DNA from: CAZGUX01 sp046160045
Lineage (GTDB): Bacteria; Acidobacteriota; Terriglobia; Bryobacterales; Bryobacteraceae
Direction of reading: 5' to 3'
Length of the DNA stretch: 25,645 nucleotides
Assembly: GCA_046160045.1 (NCBI GenBank)
Contig: JBJXGR010000537.1
Span: forward strand, 1 to 25,645
Of this stretch, positions 6,617 to 14,410 are shown piece by piece. The notes beneath the pieces are model-generated. The model made no database searches. It saw only the letters and a list, made by a program, of their open reading frames with translations, and was not told the origin of the DNA. The position numbers and the translations under genes are program-made. Position 1 is the first letter of the stretch; the number at the start of each line of letters is the position of its first letter.

Positions 6617-7336
6617 TTAGACGCGGAAGAAATCCCGGCGCAGTTGCTCGAGGACCGGGGAGCCGCTGAGCAGGTGGCGGATCATCCGGCTTCGCGCCTC
6701 CCACTCGTCTCCCCGCAGAATGGCGTCGGCCACCGGCCCATGCGCGCAGTCATCGCCTGCCACTTCCATCGCGCGGATTCGCGCCGACTCCTCTTCCACC
6801 GTCCGGAATGGGGCAATCATCTGTTGCACTGGCAGCGCCAGCAGCGGCAGCACAATCTGATGGATCTGGTGGGGCAGCCAGTCGCCGCCGGTAGCCGTCC
6901 AGATCGCCCGGTGAAAGTCCAGCTCCGAACGGATCAGCTCGTCATACGTCAGCGCCGCAATGTTCTGATAGCGATCCAGCGCGCTTCGCAGGCTCTTTCG
7001 GCCTGTGTCATCAATCAGGCGGGCGGCCCAGAAGGCAGCCTGCGCTTCCTGGCTGGCGCGCATCAGCATCATCTCCGGGAGTTGATGGGCCGTGATCGTG
7101 AACACGGTGCGGCCCCGATACGGCGTAGTCATCACCAGACCGTCGCCTTCCAGCTTTTGAAACGCCTCCCGGATCACGATGTTGGTGACGTCGTACCGGC
7201 GCCCCAAATCGGATTCCTTCAGACGCTGGCCGAGTTCGAACTGACCGCGAAGAATGGCGTCGCGGTTGGAATCCGCAGCGGTTCCGGCCATGGTCCTTCG
7301 CGGAAGAGGCTGAAGAGCGGCAAGTGAAGGGGCCAC
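6617..7336 (-). CDS. GntR-family transcriptional regulator, FCD subfamily
   Basis: 239 residues from GTG 7336, with AGGA eight bases upstream. The N-terminal winged helix (about 15-80) includes RDAILRGQFELGQRLKESDLGRRYDV and the recognition segment IVIREAFQKLEGDGLV. The C-terminal FCD ligand domain (about 90-225) shows SELDFHRAIWTATGG, AHGPVADAILRGDEWEARSRMIRHL and the expected metal-binding Asp/His positions. FCD regulators bind small carboxylates or sugar acids and usually control neighbouring genes. It is first in the minus-strand hutI-like/ftcD/lipA operon and divergent from the kelch/receptor operon across a 58-bp AT-rich gap, so it could control either or both. The recognition helix (DVTNIVIREAF) departs from the common VSRTPVREAL. 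Confidence 0.9.
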   Translation of the reverse strand: MAPSLAALQPLPRRTMAGTAADSNRDAILRGQFELGQRLKESDLGRRYDVTNIVIREAFQKLEGDGLVMTTPYRGRTVFTITAHQLPEMMLMRASQEAQAAFWAARLIDDTGRKSLRSALDRYQNIAALTYDELIRSELDFHRAIWTATGGDWLPHQIHQIVLPLLALPVQQMIAPFRTVEEESARIRAMEVAGDDCAHGPVADAILRGDEWEARSRMIRHLLSGSPVLEQLRRDFFRV

Positions 7337-7361
7337 GATCAGGTTCCTGGCAAAAGAAAAC

Positions 7362-7390
7362 TTGCAATCGTCCCAAAAATAGAATATACA
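7362..7390 (+). promoter_or_regulatory. Candidate sigma-70 promoter of the kelch/receptor operon
   Basis: TTGCAA (7362-7367), a 17-bp spacer and TATACA (7385-7390) lie in the only AT-rich stretch here. Initiation about 7 bases after the -10 box would be near 7397, which would put the first ATG (7395) at or before the transcript start and favour ATG 7407. The same gap must also contain the divergent gntR promoter. Confidence 0.4.
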
Positions 7391-7394
7391 AAAA

Positions 7395-8585
7395 ATGCTT
7401 TACGGAATGACTGTGCGCCTTGTCCATTGCAGTCTCGCGGTGCTGCTGGTTGCGGCTTCCCAGAGGGCCGAGCCACCCGTTCGGATCCACTGGGAGCTTG
7501 GCCCCGACTATCCGTTCGGTATTCAGGACTCGGCCATGGGAATTGTAGGCGGCGCCCTGATCTCGGCGGGAGGATTTACTCGGCATCCTCTCCAGATCGT
7601 CGCGAAGTATCCAGGCGCCTTTGGCGGGCAAAAGAGCGGATTTACCGCTCTCACGTTCGCGTTGTCCCTGCAGGAACCCGGTCGCGGGTGGGAGAGAATC
7701 GCCGACGTGCCCGGCCCGCCGAGGCAGGCGGCGGCAGCAGCTGTCGTCGGAGACGCCCTGTACGTCGTTGGGGGTTTCAACTACACCGCTCCTCATACCT
7801 ATCGTGAGGTCTACCGGCTCCGAAAAGTCAGCGGGCAATGGAGGTGGGACCGCATTTCGGCAGACCTGCCATGGCCCGTGTCCGAGCCTGGAGTGGCCGT
7901 CCTGGACAAACGGATCTACCTGGTGGGCGGCGCCGATTTCTATCGCCTTCCCAGCGAGAAGAGCGAGGACTTCGCCTCCGAACGCGGCCGTACCGGCCAA
8001 CCGGTCGGCAAGGCCCTGCTCATGCTCGACACCGAAAAGCTCGCCGCCGGATGGCAGCGCCTGCCGGACCTTCCGGGAACCTCGCGCTTTGATACGGCGG
8101 TGGCGGCCGCGCGAGGAAAGATCTATTCGCTGGGAGGCGTGCACCGAACGGGCGGCGCCGGTTACCGGAACGCAGTCGACAGTTGGGCGTTCGACCCGGC
8201 GACTGGAAAATGGTCGCGGCTGCCGGATGCGCCGCAGGGCTCGAACCGCCGGGCGGTTGCGTGGCGGGACCGATACCTGGTGCTGCTGGCTGGCTACCGC
8301 TACAACCTGACCCAATACCCGGATGGCAAAGTGACCGACGTGTACTCGGCCGAAGACCGGAAGCGCAAATCCGCGGATTTCTTTGAAGACACGGTGCTCG
8401 TATACGACACGGTGATACAAAAGTGGAGCCAGGCGGACGGCCTGCGCGAGCGGACTTCGTGGCCGATGGCCGACGTCGCCGGAGACCGGATCTACGCGCT
8501 GGGCGGCGAGGGTGGACCGAGGCTGTTCCATCCGGCGACCCTGCAAATCGGAACGATTCAAACCCTGAGGGCAGGCGGGAGGTGA
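7395..8585 (+). CDS. Secreted kelch-repeat beta-propeller protein
   Basis: 396 residues from ATG 7395, or 392 from ATG 7407; the second is favoured by the promoter position. The signal peptide is MTVRLVHCSLAVLLVAASQRA. Kelch blades are visible from paired Gly-Gly strands followed by spaced Tyr/Trp: GGALISAGGFT, GDALYVVGGFNYT, DKRIYLVGGADFY, RGKIYSLGGVH, GDRIYALGGEGG, with WERIADVPGPP, WQRLPDLPGTS and WSRLPDAP turns between them. A six-bladed propeller is likely. Kelch proteins with this layout include sialic-acid mutarotases (NanM), and in polymer-use loci they bind or epimerise sugars, but the substrate here is unknown. The stop lies 3 bp before the receptor gene, so the genes are co-transcribed. 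Confidence 0.85.
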   Translation: MLYGMTVRLVHCSLAVLLVAASQRAEPPVRIHWELGPDYPFGIQDSAMGIVGGALISAGGFTRHPLQIVAKYPGAFGGQKSGFTALTFALSLQEPGRGWERIADVPGPPRQAAAAAVVGDALYVVGGFNYTAPHTYREVYRLRKVSGQWRWDRISADLPWPVSEPGVAVLDKRIYLVGGADFYRLPSEKSEDFASERGRTGQPVGKALLMLDTEKLAAGWQRLPDLPGTSRFDTAVAAARGKIYSLGGVHRTGGAGYRNAVDSWAFDPATGKWSRLPDAPQGSNRRAVAWRDRYLVLLAGYRYNLTQYPDGKVTDVYSAEDRKRKSADFFEDTVLVYDTVIQKWSQADGLRERTSWPMADVAGDRIYALGGEGGPRLFHPATLQIGTIQTLRAGGR

Positions 8586-8588
8586 AAG

Positions 8589-11500
8589 GTGCTCATCACG
8601 CTGAAAAGGCTGTTGGCAACGGGCCTGATCGCCGCGGCGGTGCTGCCGGCGCAGGTCTACTACTCCACATTGCTCGGGACGCTTCGAGACTCGAGCTCGG
8701 GTCTGATTCCGGGAGCGAAGGTGACGGCCACGGAAATCCGCACGGGTGTCTTGTCCAGTGCAACGACTGACGAGAACGGAGACTATCGGATTCCGACCCT
8801 CCGCCCAGGCGTCTATAGCGTGACGGCCGAGAAGGACAGTTTCAAATCGAAGACGATTCAAGGCATCCAGTTGCTTGTCGGCAGAACGACCCGCGTCGAC
8901 TTCGCGCTCGAGATCGGTGACATCCAGCAGCGAGTCACGGTGGAAGGCGAGCCTCCGCTGGTCCAGACCGATACTGCCGAGCGGGGAGCGACCATGGGAC
9001 GGCGGGAGGTGGAAGCCCTGCCGCTCAATTCGCGCAACATCACCGAGCTGACTTACTTGATCCCAGGCGCGGTCAAAAGCTCTACTCAGGGAGAGCCGGT
9101 GCCGGACGTCAACGGGCTCGGAGCGGCGCGGAACCAATACTACGTCGACGGCGGCGGCTCCACCAGCATGTACGCCGGCCAGCCGGTGGAGCGCGTTTCC
9201 ATCGACACTGTGCAGGAATTCAAGGTAGAGACCGCACTGATGAGCGCCGATCGGGGAATCCACGCCGGCTCGATCATTTCCGTCGCGACGCGGCAGGGCA
9301 CGAATCAACTGCACGGGGTGGCGTTCGAGTTCTTCCGCAACAACGCTCTCAATGCACGTAATTTCTTCGCGCCCACCCCGCCGCCCCTTCGGTACAACCA
9401 GTTCGGCGCGGCGCTTGGCGGGCCCATCGTCAAGAACAAGGCGTTCTTCCAGGTGAACTACGAAGGCTCGCGCGAGCGCCGCGCCAGGACCTTCAACGTG
9501 ACCATGCCCACGACCGCGGAAAAGCAAGGCAATTTCACGCCGGGGACCGGCGTCAGGAACGCGGCAATCTTCGATCCTCTTGCGACCGACCCCTCGACGA
9601 ATCAGCGCCTGCCTTTTCCTAACAACCAGGTCCCTCAGTCGCGAATCAACCCGATTTCGCTAAAGTATCTGGCCCTGTGGCCGGACGCGAAGACTTCGGG
9701 CGCCCCGAACTACATCTTCAACGCGCCTGGCCAGAACGACTTCAACCGGTTCGCGACACGGCTCGATTACAACCTGAGCGACAAGGACCGCTTCCTGTTC
9801 CGCTACGGTTGGCAGCAGAATCCCATCCTGAACCCGGGTCCGGTGCCGGGAGCGGCGACCGGCGTCACGGGCGACGCGGCCACGGGACGCGCACTGGCGG
9901 TCTCCTGGAACCACATGCTGAGCCCGCGCCTGTTCAACGAAGCCCGCTTCTCGTATGCGCATAATGACATCGGTTCGGTGCCTACCGACTTCTACGGACG
10001 CAACGTCACGAAGGAATACGGCTTTACCAACGGCGACCGGGTGCCGGAGCGGCTTTGGAGTCTGCCTCAAGTGGGCTTTGGCGGAGTGCCGACCGCGAGC
10101 GTCGGAGGAGGCTCCGTGGCCCTTTACCCCAATCAAACCTACTACATTCAGGACGACCTCTCGCTGATTCGCGGACGCCACACCTTCAAGACGGGATTCC
10201 AGCATATTCGCTTCCGGACGCAGGGTTTCTTCGCGTCCGCCGGGGGCGTGCTGCAGAGTTTTAGCGGCAACTACACCACCCAGATCAACAACCTTGGGGG
10301 CGGGCAGCCGTTTGCCGACTTTCTGCTGGGGACACTCGGAGGCATGTCTATCGTCGAGAGCGCCGAAGCCGCCTCGTTCAACCGGAACTTCTGGCAGATG
10401 TATTTCATGGACGACTGGAAGGTCAGCTCGCGCCTCGTGCTGCAACTCGGCGTCCGGTACGACATCAACCTGCCGGCTACGTCGGCCAACGGGCAATCGC
10501 TCGCCTGGATCGACGGCCTCGACAAGCGCGAAGGGCAGGTCGCTGTCTTTCCGGCCAACGCCAAGCAGCCCCTGGAGGAAGCTCTGCGGGGGCAGCCGCT
10601 GGGCTTCCCATACCGCTTCTCTGACAACAACTGGCTGAACCAGCCCAACTGGAAGAACGTGCAACCGCGGATCGGCGTGGTCTACCGGCCGTTCAACGAC
10701 ACGCGGACCGTGATTCGAGGCGGTTACGGGCTGTTCTATGACGCCAATATCAACACCTCCACCACCAGCCTGAACTTCGGCCGGCCATTCTACGTGTTCA
10801 GCGCGACGCCGGCGAGGCCCGTAGTGTTCGAACCGCCGCCGTACACGTTCGGCCAGGTGCCGAGGCTGACGGCTGGCTTCGCGCCCGGCGAGCAGTTCCG
10901 CAGCGGGTACGTCAGCCAGCCCAACTGGCCCGACCCACACATCCACCAATGGAACATCACCTTCCAGCGGAGCATCGGTCACGGGATCGCCGTGGAAGCC
11001 GCCTATGTGGGAAATCGCTTGCAGAACGGTCAAATCGCTTCGGTCTGGAACCGGCGCTATCCGGTGGGCTGGACGTTTCAGTATGACGACGGCAGCACCT
11101 ACACCGTACAGGAAAGCACGACTCTCCTCCAGCGCAACAAGTATCCGCAACTGGCTCGCGGGACCAGCGCGGTCTCATGGACGCATCAGAACTACCAGGC
11201 CGCGCAGTTTTATGTGACCAAGGAGATGTCGCACGGCGTGCAGTTCCGGGCCGGCTACACCCGCATGCGCCTTCAGGGCGCGGACGGCAACTGGCAGGAC
11301 GAGTGGAAGTCCCGCGACCTGAACTACACCTTGAGCACGGACCAGCCCAACAACTTCTTTGCCACCTACGTCTGGGAATTACCGGGACAGAAGCTGAAGG
11401 GCTTCACCGGGGCCCTCCTCGGAGGCTGGCGGACGTCGGGTATCATCAACGTGCTCAGTGGCCCGCGCACCTTCATTAATGAGGGAGTGGTCCTGACCGC

Positions 11501-11867
11501 CGGCAAGTCGGGCTTCGAGGTCATGCCAATTATGGTTCGCGATCCCAATCTGCCTTCGTCGCAGCGCACGCTCGACCGCTGGTTCGACACCGGCGCGTTC
11601 CAACAGACTCCCGCCAACCAGTTCGGCACCCAGGAAGCGGTGTGGGCGGTCAAGGGCGACGGACTGCAGAACTTCGACATCGCGCTCTCCAAGTTCTTCC
11701 GCGTCATGGAAGGCCACCGGTTGCAGTTCCGCGGCGAGTTCTTCAACCTGTTCAACCACCCGCAATTCGGTGGGCCGGCCGGCGCCCGCGGCCAGGCGAC
11801 TTTCGGCAAGGTGACCAGCGCGGGCCCGGCCCGCGAAATTCAGTTCGGCCTGAAATACGAGTTCTGA
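8589..11867 (+). CDS. TonB-dependent outer-membrane receptor with carboxypeptidase-regulatory-like domain
   Basis: 1092 residues. GTG 8589 follows GGGAGG at good spacing. Signal peptide about 1-21 (LLATGLIAAAVLPAQ); carboxypeptidase-regulatory-like beta-sandwich about 25-107 (GTLRDSSSGLIPGAKVTATE, GDYRIPTLRPGVYSVTAEK); plug about 115-235 (RREVEALPLNSRNITEL, GAARNQYYVDGGGS, VQEFKVETALMSADRG, GSIISVATRQGTNQLHG). The remainder is the 22-strand barrel, ending in a strand with C-terminal Phe (REIQFGLKYEF) as expected for BAM insertion. This Oar/SusC-like architecture is abundant in acidobacteria and is used to import oligomeric sugars, peptides or chelates using ExbBD-TonB energy. There is no SusD partner. 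It is flanked by a secreted propeller protein on each side, suggesting polymer use. Confidence 0.95.
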   Translation: MLITLKRLLATGLIAAAVLPAQVYYSTLLGTLRDSSSGLIPGAKVTATEIRTGVLSSATTDENGDYRIPTLRPGVYSVTAEKDSFKSKTIQGIQLLVGRTTRVDFALEIGDIQQRVTVEGEPPLVQTDTAERGATMGRREVEALPLNSRNITELTYLIPGAVKSSTQGEPVPDVNGLGAARNQYYVDGGGSTSMYAGQPVERVSIDTVQEFKVETALMSADRGIHAGSIISVATRQGTNQLHGVAFEFFRNNALNARNFFAPTPPPLRYNQFGAALGGPIVKNKAFFQVNYEGSRERRARTFNVTMPTTAEKQGNFTPGTGVRNAAIFDPLATDPSTNQRLPFPNNQVPQSRINPISLKYLALWPDAKTSGAPNYIFNAPGQNDFNRFATRLDYNLSDKDRFLFRYGWQQNPILNPGPVPGAATGVTGDAATGRALAVSWNHMLSPRLFNEARFSYAHNDIGSVPTDFYGRNVTKEYGFTNGDRVPERLWSLPQVGFGGVPTASVGGGSVALYPNQTYYIQDDLSLIRGRHTFKTGFQHIRFRTQGFFASAGGVLQSFSGNYTTQINNLGGGQPFADFLLGTLGGMSIVESAEAASFNRNFWQMYFMDDWKVSSRLVLQLGVRYDINLPATSANGQSLAWIDGLDKREGQVAVFPANAKQPLEEALRGQPLGFPYRFSDNNWLNQPNWKNVQPRIGVVYRPFNDTRTVIRGGYGLFYDANINTSTTSLNFGRPFYVFSATPARPVVFEPPPYTFGQVPRLTAGFAPGEQFRSGYVSQPNWPDPHIHQWNITFQRSIGHGIAVEAAYVGNRLQNGQIASVWNRRYPVGWTFQYDDGSTYTVQESTTLLQRNKYPQLARGTSAVSWTHQNYQAAQFYVTKEMSHGVQFRAGYTRMRLQGADGNWQDEWKSRDLNYTLSTDQPNNFFATYVWELPGQKLKGFTGALLGGWRTSGIINVLSGPRTFINEGVVLTAGKSGFEVMPIMVRDPNLPSSQRTLDRWFDTGAFQQTPANQFGTQEAVWAVKGDGLQNFDIALSKFFRVMEGHRLQFRGEFFNLFNHPQFGGPAGARGQATFGKVTSAGPAREIQFGLKYEF

Positions 11868-11869
11868 AC

Positions 11870-13468
11870 ATGACAAAAGCCCTCGCGCTGGCCCTGCTCC
11901 TTGCGGGACCGGCTTCGACCGAAGTCGTCACGCACCTGCTGATCAACTGGTCTCGCGTCGATGCCGGAGACACGGTCTTCCCGGTCGACCAGACGAAGAT
12001 CACGCCCGAAAACCGCGAGATCATCGAGAAGGTCAAGGACTACTACAGCATCCGCCTCAGCGAGGGTCCGAGCGCTCCGGAACGAGTCAACGCGCCGGCC
12101 AACGTGCGGCTCCGGCCGGAAATGGCGCGCAAGACCGCTCCCTTCCTCACAGGCGACAAACCCTGGGAAACCGCTGGGGTGGCGGCGGGCAGCCTGCTGC
12201 ACGAGAACGGCAAATTCCGGTTTTGGTATAGCTGTTCCTACGCCGGGCGCGACAAAGTGATCGTCGCGCCCAACGGCCGCTTGAAACTGGGCACCGAAGG
12301 CGGTGGCGGCGGCATGTGCTACGCCGAATCCACGGACGGCTTTCACTGGACCAAGCCTCCTCTCGGACTCGTCGAATTCGAAGGCAGCAAACAGAACAAT
12401 ATCGTCTCCTCGCACCCTTTGGTCTCGGGCGGCCTGTCCTCGATCTTCGTCGATCCGCTCGCGCCTCCGGGGGAGAAGTACAAGCTGATGACGATGGCAA
12501 GCATGTCGTCGATCAAGCCGGATTCGAAGGTGCGCGGAAGCGTGCTGGCCGGCGCGTCGTCCCCTGACGGCATCCACTGGACGCCGTTCTCCGAACCTCT
12601 GCTGGCCGAGAGCTTCAACAACGACGGCACGCCTTCCGTCTCCTACGATCCGAAATTACGCCGGTACGTCGGCTATTTCCGGATGAATTATCCGCGCCGC
12701 CGCAGCATCGGCCGCGCCGAGACCGAGGATTTCCGCCGCTGGCCTCTGCCCCGCCTGATCCTCACTCCCACGATCGACGAAGATCCCTCCAATGACTTTT
12801 ACACGAATCCGTATTTTCAGTACCCGGGTGCGGAGAACGGGCACCTGATGCTGGTCTCCATCTACCATCGCGACCTCAGCACGGTGGATATGCGGCTGGC
12901 GTCGAGCATGGACGGCATCGCCTGGAACTGGCTCGGCAAGGAGGCGATCGTGCCCCTCGGCGCGAAGGGCGAGTGGGACGGCGGCTCACTGTATGCGGGC
13001 TCGAACATGGTGCTGCTGGCGGACGGGAGGGCCGCCATCCCCTTCACCGGTCAAAGCTGGGGCCACAACGAATGGTGGCGGGTGAAGTATGAGAGCGACT
13101 ATCCGAAACGCAGCGGCATCGGGTGGGCGGTATGGGAGAACGGCAGAGTCGCGGGCATCGAGTCCGGCCAGCAGGGCGAGTTCACCACGCTGCCGCTGAA
13201 GTTCTCGGGCGGCCCGATCGAAGTCAACGTCCGGACAGGCTTCTCCGGTTCGGCGCGCGTCGACCTGATCCCGGACAAGGAACCGCCCATTCCGTCCAGG
13301 CAGATCGTCGGCGACCACCTTTGGACGGCGGTGCGCTGGCAGGACGATCCGGATATTTCGAAGGTCAAGGGGAAGACCGTGAGGCTCCGCTTCCGGTTAT
13401 ACGACGCCAAGGTCTTCGGATTTCGTGGCGAGGGGCTGGAGAGCGTCAGCAGCTACAACATCAAATGA
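11870..13468 (+). CDS. Secreted five-bladed-propeller glycosidase-like protein (GH32/43 fold)
   Basis: 532 residues from ATG 11870, 2 bp after the receptor stop. The signal peptide is MTKALALALLLAGPAS. Repeated S-x-D-G-x-x-W signatures appear at about 154-160 (STDGFHW), 231-237 (SPDGIHW) and 346-352 (SMDGIAW). Together with FRFWYSCSY, PSVSYDPKLRRYVGYFRMNY and NGHLMLVSIYHRD strands they describe a GH32/GH43-type propeller, as in many secreted acidobacterial and planctomycete proteins annotated as hypothetical glycosyl hydrolases. The last 130 residues form a beta-sandwich-like tail (FTTLPLKFSGGPIEVNV, TVRLRFRLYDAKVFGF). I cannot assign the catalytic acid pair with confidence, so activity and substrate are open. 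The receptor context suggests cell-surface or periplasmic trimming of the imported polymer. Confidence 0.75.
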   Translation: MTKALALALLLAGPASTEVVTHLLINWSRVDAGDTVFPVDQTKITPENREIIEKVKDYYSIRLSEGPSAPERVNAPANVRLRPEMARKTAPFLTGDKPWETAGVAAGSLLHENGKFRFWYSCSYAGRDKVIVAPNGRLKLGTEGGGGGMCYAESTDGFHWTKPPLGLVEFEGSKQNNIVSSHPLVSGGLSSIFVDPLAPPGEKYKLMTMASMSSIKPDSKVRGSVLAGASSPDGIHWTPFSEPLLAESFNNDGTPSVSYDPKLRRYVGYFRMNYPRRRSIGRAETEDFRRWPLPRLILTPTIDEDPSNDFYTNPYFQYPGAENGHLMLVSIYHRDLSTVDMRLASSMDGIAWNWLGKEAIVPLGAKGEWDGGSLYAGSNMVLLADGRAAIPFTGQSWGHNEWWRVKYESDYPKRSGIGWAVWENGRVAGIESGQQGEFTTLPLKFSGGPIEVNVRTGFSGSARVDLIPDKEPPIPSRQIVGDHLWTAVRWQDDPDISKVKGKTVRLRFRLYDAKVFGFRGEGLESVSSYNIK

Positions 13469-13498
13469 CTGTGACTCTAAGCTAGGGCGTCCGACTCC

Positions 13499-14410
13499 TT
13501 ACAAACGGAGGGTTCCGGTCAGATCGCGGACGTGGGGGATCTTTTCCTGCTTCAGGAAGCGATCGAGTTCCTCCGCGATGCGGACAGGAGCGCGAGGATC
13601 CCAGAAGGTCGCGGTCCCTACTTCCACGGCCGACGCTCCGGCGACCAGGAACTCCGCCGCGTCCTCGCCGCTGGCGATGCCGCCCAATCCGATCACCGGA
13701 ATCTTCACCGCCTTTGCGGCGAGATACACAAAGCGCAGGGCCAGGGGTTTGATGGCCGGCCCGGAGAGCCCGCCGAAGCCGGCGCCGATGCGGGACCGGC
13801 GGGTCCGCGCGTCCACCGGCAGCGCGATAAACGTATTCACCAGCGATAGCGCGTCCGCGCCCGCCTCTTCGGCGGCCCGGGCGAGCGGCTCAATCTGCCC
13901 TACGTTGGGCGAGAGCTTGACGATCACCGGACGCCTGGCGACGTGCTTCACCGCGGAGACGACTTCGGCCAGCAGTGCCGGATCACTCGAAAAAAAGATG
14001 CCGCCGTGTTTCGTATTCGGGCAGGAAACGTTCAGTTCATAGCCGGCGATTCCGGGATGGTCCTCCAGCACCTGGACGACCTCGCGATAATCCCCGGATT
14101 CGTGGCCGAAGACGTTGGCGAAGACCGCGGTTTCGAGTTTCGCGAGCGCCGGAAGCTTCTCCGCGACAAAGGCGCGGACCCCGATGTTCTGGAGGCCGAC
14201 GGAGTTGATCATGCCGGCTTCCGCTTCCCAGATGCGAGGCGGAGGGTTGCCCGCGATCGGCTGGCGGGAGAGTCCCTTGACGACGATGCCGCCAAGGGCA
14301 TTCAGATCAACCAGGGGAGCAAACTCGACACCGTAAGCGAACGTGCCGGACGCGGCGATGACCGGATTGCGGAGGGGGATGCCGCACAGTGAGATCGCGA
14401 GCCGGCTCAT
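13499..14410 (-). CDS. pyrD: Dihydroorotate dehydrogenase, class 1 (1B-like catalytic subunit)
   Basis: 303 residues. Oxidises dihydroorotate to orotate in pyrimidine synthesis using FMN in the cytosol. Signatures: NPVIAASGTFAYG, VVKGLS (Lys45), NSVGLQN, the active-site ELNVSCPNTKHGG with catalytic Cys130 (Cys marks class 1, Ser would mark class 2), PVIVKLSPNV, the LVNTF strand, GGLSGPAIKP, and IPVIGLGGIASGEDAAEFLVAGASAVEVGTA for the FMN phosphate. Class 1B enzymes pair with PyrK, but no pyrK lies next to it. The ATG overlaps the stop of the upstream PafA-like gene by 4 bp (ATGA), so it is translationally coupled to a protein with no obvious pyrimidine role. Confidence 0.96.
   Translation of the reverse strand: MSRLAISLCGIPLRNPVIAASGTFAYGVEFAPLVDLNALGGIVVKGLSRQPIAGNPPPRIWEAEAGMINSVGLQNIGVRAFVAEKLPALAKLETAVFANVFGHESGDYREVVQVLEDHPGIAGYELNVSCPNTKHGGIFFSSDPALLAEVVSAVKHVARRPVIVKLSPNVGQIEPLARAAEEAGADALSLVNTFIALPVDARTRRSRIGAGFGGLSGPAIKPLALRFVYLAAKAVKIPVIGLGGIASGEDAAEFLVAGASAVEVGTATFWDPRAPVRIAEELDRFLKQEKIPHVRDLTGTLRL

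Noticed and set aside
7011..9527. 838-residue minus-strand frame
   Set aside because: It is opposite the kelch and receptor genes and overlaps gntR in another frame. Its composition is high in Arg/His/Pro, typical of antisense frames in GC-rich DNA.
13478..13490. CTAAGCTAGGGCG shared with the left edge (174-186)
   Set aside because: A 13-bp match is expected a few times by chance in 25 kb, and no flanking similarity extends it.
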